A DNA stretch of 14,778 bases, taken from contig CANQZZ010000027.1 of the NCBI GenBank assembly GCA_947628465.1, positions 1-14,778 of the forward strand, read 5' to 3'. Each line of letters opens with the position of its first letter. Within the stretch, counting starts at the first letter, position 1. The stretch is from an uncultured Clostridia bacterium. GTDB lineage: Bacteria; Bacillota_A; Clostridia; TANB77; CAG-508. Made by a program: the position numbers and the translations under genes. The notes under the pieces were generated by a model. The model ran no database searches, was not told the DNA's origin, and worked only from the letters and a program-made list of their open reading frames with translations. This document shows, piece after piece, positions 13,101-14,778 of this stretch.

Positions 13101-14777
13101 GATATTAAAGTTATGTTTAACTGCGTAACAAGAGATTTAGCATTATACCCAGAAAAAATAAAAATTGCTGGGGAAGAATATACACTTACAAAAGTACCAG
13201 AAACAGAAAGCACTTATACTGTAACAATACCGGGTTCTAATGATGCACAAAAAATTAGTGCAAAAATAGAAGAAATAACTTTAAATAGTGGCAATGCAGT
13301 ACCAATAGAAAATCAAACATTAGATTATGAAATATTAAAAGACCATGTTAAAGTTACAGACTTTACATATGATATTTCAGATAGCAATGTAGATGAAGTA
13401 AATTTAAGCATAACTGTTGAAGACAAAGACTTTGCTAACAAAGAAACTAAAGTAGAAATAGTAGATGAGTATAGCACAAAAGTTATAGACCAAGTATTAA
13501 GTATAGGTATAAATAACATTTCATTTAAGAAAACTGAAGCTGAAAAATATACAGTAAATGTATACTCTACATATGATAGAGATTCAAATAATATTGATCA
13601 AGAAAACTATTATAATGCAATAAAAATTCATAACCAAATAGTATCTTTAACAACTAGATATATAGAAATGAAAGATATAGTAGATATTAATCTATATACA
13701 TTTGATGAGCTTGGTAATGCTGTAAAAGTTGATAGCTTAACTGAAGATAATCTTAATGTAGTAGATAATAGTTTAGTTGAAGTATCAATGAAAACTATTC
13801 CAACATTCTATAGCAAAGTTACAAGCTATAGAAAAGATGATGGAAAGCTAAAACTAGTACTAGATTATAAAGATGCAATGGTATATACAGGTGAAGATGA
13901 ATTAAAACCACTTGAAGTTACTCTTGATATATTAGAGGGTTCAGAAGAATACGAATATAAAGGTTCATTTAAGGCTTTAATTGCAAAAATGAAAGCAAAT
14001 AACACACCTGGTGCTGTAATCAACTTGGATAAAGACTATAATTTATTAGATTATCCAATAGCAGATAATCAAGTAGCATATATAGACTTTGATTATAAAG
14101 GAACTTTAAACGGTAATGGACATACAATTAGTAATTTAACAATACCATTATTTAAGAAATTAGATAATGCAAAGATTGAAAATCTAAAGATAAAAAATAT
14201 TGTATATTCAAGCGGAAGTAAAGGTGTAATAGCAAATACTGCTACGAACTCTACAACAGTATCAAATGTACATGTAGACAATTTAGTATCAGCAAGTGAT
14301 GGCGTTTGTGCATTAATATATGAAGTATCTAATAAGTCTGTAGTTGAAAGATGTAGTGCAACTAACATAACATATAATACTACTTACTTAAGTCAGAGTA
14401 TATCAGCTGGAATCGTATCTTTGAAAAATGAATCTAAGATAGAAAACTGCTATGTACAAGGTACAATGTCATCAGGTTGGTGGAATAATGCAGGATTTGT
14501 AGTATCAACAGACAGTACTTGTGAAATAAATAACAATATAGTTAATATGAAGATGTCAGCATACTATGGATTTAATGAAGCTTATGGAAACGGAAACGGT
14601 GGTATTGTAGGAACTGATGCAAATAATGGTAAATCAGAAGGACTAAACCTAAAGAACAACCTAAGTTTAGTAGAAGGAAATAAAGGTGTTGGTGCAATAT
14701 ATAATTACAAGAGAAGTAAAATGAGTACATTATCAGATAATAACTATCAATTAGATACTGCAGTTGTAAAACATGAA
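3..14777 (+). CDS. Giant repetitive surface protein with M26 (IgA1 protease/ZmpB-like) N-terminal region; internal fragment, both ends missing
   Basis: One frame is open across the whole window, giving 4,925 codons with no stop; base 14778 begins the next codon. No start, signal peptide, LPxTG anchor or stop is visible, so the gene extends past both edges. Residues 1 to about 4549 are about 45 Ig-like beta domains in a four-domain super-repeat. Residues about 4550 to 4925 resemble the M26 peptidase N-terminal region (PF05342-type) with a beta-helix. Known M26 proteins of streptococci and relatives are secreted, wall-anchored zinc proteases cutting IgA1 or mucin-like host glycoproteins, with HExxH near the C-terminus. 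I see no HExxH here, so catalysis would sit downstream. The protein is Lys/Glu/Asp/Asn/Thr-rich. Cys and Trp are nearly absent (first Cys codon at 6981, first Trp at 11781), as is usual for extracellular Gram-positive proteins. Coding frame is near certain; family is likely; substrate is unknown. A non-proteolytic adhesin sharing the same modules is the alternative. Confidence 0.96.
1170..2372 (+). repeat. Super-repeat unit 2 (A2-B2-C2-D2)
   Basis: Complete 1,203-base unit. Starts are A 1170, B 1491, C 1770 and D 2091. A2 carries the canonical DEEDTFVSG at 1242 and YDLDQD at 1395. B2 has the YYVKDV...GTTYTVEIPF core that recurs in B4 and B5. C2 shows the full ADYDTADGIEHKNE motif (about 2013-2054). 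D2 opens with KYYAQKGEEL, and its last strand ends VLRDVKP, leading into unit 3. Bases 1241-1267 are identical over 27 positions to 2444-2470 in unit 3. Confidence 0.88.
2373..3557 (+). repeat. Super-repeat unit 3 (A3-B3-C3-D3)
   Basis: Complete 1,185-base unit. Starts are A 2373, B 2691, C 2967 and D 3273. A3 has DEEDTFVSG at 2445 and YDLDSD at 2601 followed by SEHQD. B3 has AFESTNTS, YINGTEY and TYTVEIPYEE, then the LKEFTDL linker that also ends B5. C3 has YARLLDSEGN and VDYDRVDGKTHKDE. D3 opens NYYVPKESI and ends VLKNTQP, one of the few junctions where KP is replaced by QP. Confidence 0.88.
3558..4751 (+). repeat. Super-repeat unit 4 (A4-B4-C4-D4)
   Basis: Complete 1,194-base unit. Starts are A 3558, B 3873, C 4173 and D 4461. 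A4 has DEENTFVKG at 3627 and YDFDSN at 3783. B4 contains FESTNASEDNDE at 3936, an acidic loop insertion shared only with B5. C4 begins at a degenerate KSVKA junction and has VRLLDSN and ASYDAVDGQTHNNE. D4 has SAKYAQKGKALEVTYTL. It is the closest relative of unit 5 in B and much of A. Confidence 0.88.
4752..5963 (+). repeat. Super-repeat unit 5 (A5-B5-C5-D5)
   Basis: Complete 1,212-base unit. Starts are A 4752, B 5070, C 5364 and D 5667. A5 has DEENTFVSG at 4821 and YDFDSDSS at 4977. B5 repeats FESTNASEDNDE at 5133, 1,197 bases after the same motif in unit 4, with only synonymous differences across those 12 codons. C5 has ADYKLDDGLTHENK. D5 (ENYYVEKGSN, IYTIESN) has longer loops than D1-D4 and ends YYVLKDKP, the consensus junction. 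Confidence 0.88.
5964..7136 (+). repeat. Super-repeat unit 6 (A6-B6-C6-D6)
   Basis: Complete but diverged 1,173-base unit. Starts are A 5964, B 6282, C 6552 and D 6858. The A-domain TFVSG motif is replaced by NNEDALLDNAKLVI (6033), a form shared with unit 7, and the Asp-rich turn reads YDQDED (6186). B6 has SSTNAANYNTKS. C6 has ADYEIVDGINHNTKE. D6 (APEYVNKNETFKM) holds the first cysteine of the fragment at 6981. HELSE at 6225 is not a zinc motif because the second His is absent. Confidence 0.85.
7137..8300 (+). repeat. Super-repeat unit 7 (A7-B7-C7-D7)
   Basis: Complete 1,164-base unit. Starts are A 7137, B 7458, C 7728 and D 8022. A7 has DADSAVLDGAKVVI (from about 7206) and YDLDDNHNN, so it pairs with A6 rather than with A2-A5. 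B7 has FNSTNEGNYQVKS, again close to B6. C7 begins at a consensus FKDKP junction and ends with ADYDRIDGEEHIKE. D7 has TYAEKEAEIEVTYEV. Confidence 0.86.
8301..9503 (+). repeat. Super-repeat unit 8 (A8-B8-C8-D8)
   Basis: Complete 1,203-base unit. Starts are A 8301, B 8613, C 8907 and D 9201. A8 recovers a TFVSG-like motif, DKDSSFVSG at 8370, and ends YDRDRNN...KEHQ. B8 has ATNESIYSIYGVIIDG and the VVIFKDKP junction to C8. C8 has ADFDRVDGQTHSDE. D8 is the most diverged D domain (EKYPDKLETIDITYKIESN) and ends ILKDKP. This is the last unit of the regular array. Confidence 0.85.
9504..10151 (+). repeat. Short two-domain unit 9 (A9 plus D-like domain)
   Basis: Only 648 bases: an A domain followed directly by one domain that ends in VLKDKP like a D domain; the B and C positions are missing. 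A9 uses the variant NDPDGAMTSG and ends YDLDYD. The second domain (from about 9801) has SDVKTFNKSGKEE, a YFAKNEKIELRF strand and VPEKV. It aligns closely with the second domain of unit 12 and less closely with ordinary D domains, so it may be a B/D hybrid. Confidence 0.8.
10152..11354 (+). repeat. Diverged super-repeat unit 10 (A10-B10-C10-D10)
   Basis: This unit of 1,203 bases restores the four-domain order but is weakly conserved. Starts are A 10152, B 10455, C 10731 and D 11031. A10 has DDDNALKDS and lacks the YD-x-D-x-D turn, reading NNYSLSENG instead. B10 (RVKNLTITKRVPIGSKV) has lost the ESTN motif. C10 keeps YQLEDKDNS but ends CDIGDGATYEE, with a Cys (10968) and no His, much like C1. 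D10 has KEYVDKKENVVLTF and ends VYKQKP. Confidence 0.75.
11355..12710 (+). repeat. Enlarged, Trp-containing super-repeat unit 11 (A11-B11-C11-D11)
   Basis: The longest unit, 1,356 bases, with insertions in several domains. Starts are A 11355, B about 11748, C 12063 and D 12390. A11 has NDPDGSLTQS and is followed by a Glu-rich linker (11658-11699). B11 and C11 hold the first tryptophans of the fragment (11781, 11808, 12036, 12321, 12342) and Cys at about 11835 and 12045. C11 has DWYDYLTQW in place of the DYD-x-x-DG motif. D11 keeps KYPKKGDTFAIDY but has an insertion around IDKEDHTNQDKAVG. It may be a specialised binding module; that is inference only. Confidence 0.75.
11658..11699 (+). other. 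Acidic Glu/Pro linker within unit 11
   Basis: Fourteen codons read EEDETQEEPEEEDP, of which 10 are Glu or Asp, between A11 and B11. No other A-B junction in the array has such a low-complexity stretch. It is likely a flexible, solvent-exposed hinge between domains. It may also mark an old insertion, since about 40 residues on either side (YNALVDATYDLRPDAQEKQ onward) do not match other A domain ends. Confidence 0.7.
12711..13343 (+). repeat. Short two-domain unit 12 (A12 plus D-like domain)
   Basis: A 633-base paralogue of unit 9. A12 has FVVNDPDGVISTS (unit 9: TVNDPDGAMTSG) and ends YDLDDN. The second domain, from about 13032, has SDVKTYNTKDKETT and an FFEKNEDIKVMFN strand, matching unit 9 position for position. 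It contains one Cys at 13122 and ends ILKDH instead of VLKDKP. Units 9 and 12 bracket the diverged units 10 and 11. Confidence 0.8.
13344..13649 (+). repeat. Terminal lone A-type domain (A13)
   Basis: The last Ig-like domain before the M26-like region. It has VKVTDFTYDI, then VEDKDFANKETKVEIVD in the place of the TFVSG strand, and closes with STYDRDSNNIDQEN (about 13569-13610), the YD-x-D-x-(D/N) turn of A domains. In streptococcal ZmpB/ZmpC-type proteins a comparable domain ending in TYDRGNG sits immediately before the M26_N region (family knowledge from memory), which supports this boundary. Confidence 0.75.
13650..14777 (+). other. M26 peptidase N-terminal-like region (IgA1 protease/ZmpB/ZmpC type), incomplete at the window edge
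   Basis: About 375 residues (4550-4925) with the order seen in M26_N regions. First comes a lead-in resembling the IKDI-x-x-x-x-LY signature (YIEMKDIVDINLY, 13659), then a beta sandwich ending near LEVTLDI. Next is a YEYKGSFKALIAKMKANNTPG helix (from 13950) like the family's YEFxxLVxxIKxNPSG, then INLDKDYNL, and finally the beta-helix from about 14097. This region precedes the HExxH zinc protease domain in known members and is thought to help present or recognise substrate. No catalytic residues are in the window. GLUG-motif adhesins share the beta-helix alone, but the lead-in argues for M26. Confidence 0.82.
14097..14757 (+). other. GLUG-like right-handed beta-helix
   Basis: Short repeated rungs of about 20-25 residues: KGTLNGNGHTISNLTI (14097), LFKKLDNAKIENLKIKNI, KGVIANTATNSTTVSNVHV, CALIYEVSNKSVVERCSAT, SAGIVSLKNESKIENCYVQG (Cys at 14448) and GNGNGGIVG (14592). 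The pattern is hydrophobic-G-x-(V/I/A)-x-x-(S/T)-x-I-x-N-(C/S)-x-V, as in the GLUG rungs of M26 proteins and other secreted adhesins. A GWW at 14475 is an exposed aromatic pair. The helix probably continues beyond the window. Function is likely surface contact or substrate positioning. Confidence 0.78.
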
Positions 14778-14778
14778 A

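Noticed and set aside
3..13343. Reading the repeats as a CRISPR array or as DNA-level tandem repeats with regulatory meaning
   Set aside because: The repeat is at protein level with a period of about 1.19 kb and diverged bases. No short identical direct repeats with unique spacers are present.
1..14778. A Mycoplasma-like organism with a reassigned TGA codon
   Set aside because: Trp is encoded by TGG (for example 11781, 12036 and 14478) and no in-frame TGA was seen, so a standard bacterial code is enough.

Overview
The window is one continuous piece of protein-coding sequence. A single + strand frame starting at base 3 runs without a stop codon to the last base: 4,925 complete codons, open at both ends. 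There is no start codon context, ribosome binding site, promoter, terminator, RNA gene, mobile element or second gene. In this frame, residue n of the visible fragment starts at base 3n, which makes positions easy to convert.

Organism: the DNA is very AT-rich, and the coding strand is loaded with A (AAA, GAA, ATA, TTA and AGA codons dominate). TGG is used for Trp and TGA never appears in frame, so this is the ordinary bacterial code. Together with the protein family this suggests a low-GC member of the Bacillota (Clostridia-like or a related host-associated Gram-positive). The genus cannot be named from the window.

Layout: bases 3 to about 13649 encode roughly 45 consecutive beta-rich, Ig-like domains of about 100 residues. 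They are arranged as a higher-order repeat: four domain types in fixed order (A-B-C-D) form a super-unit of about 1.19 kb (about 397 residues). Units 1-8 are complete, and units 10 and 11 are diverged or enlarged complete units. Units 9 and 12 are shortened two-domain units that closely resemble each other, and a final lone A-type domain follows at 13344. A domains carry a DE(E/D)-x-(T/S)FVSG-like motif and end in YD-x-D-x-D. C domains end in a DYD-x-x-DG-x-x-H-x-x-E motif. D domains open with YY-x-x-KG and end in VLK-x-KP, which leads into the next unit.

From about 13650 to the end the architecture changes to a region resembling the N-terminal part of M26 (IgA1-protease/ZmpB/ZmpC-type) metallopeptidases: a beta-sandwich lead-in followed by a GLUG-like beta-helix (GTLNGNGHTI, LFKKLDNAKIENLKIKN, IENCYVQG, GGIVG). 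In that family the HExxH zinc protease domain lies C-terminal to this region. It is not in the window and is predicted downstream. The signal peptide and any cell-wall anchor also lie outside.

Working model (inference): the gene encodes a giant secreted, surface-displayed protease-family protein. A very long stalk of repeated Ig-like domains, possibly stiffened by metal binding at conserved acidic loops, would present or space a terminal M26-like protease for action on a host or neighbouring-cell glycoprotein. All open frames on the - strand are compositional shadows of this repeat.
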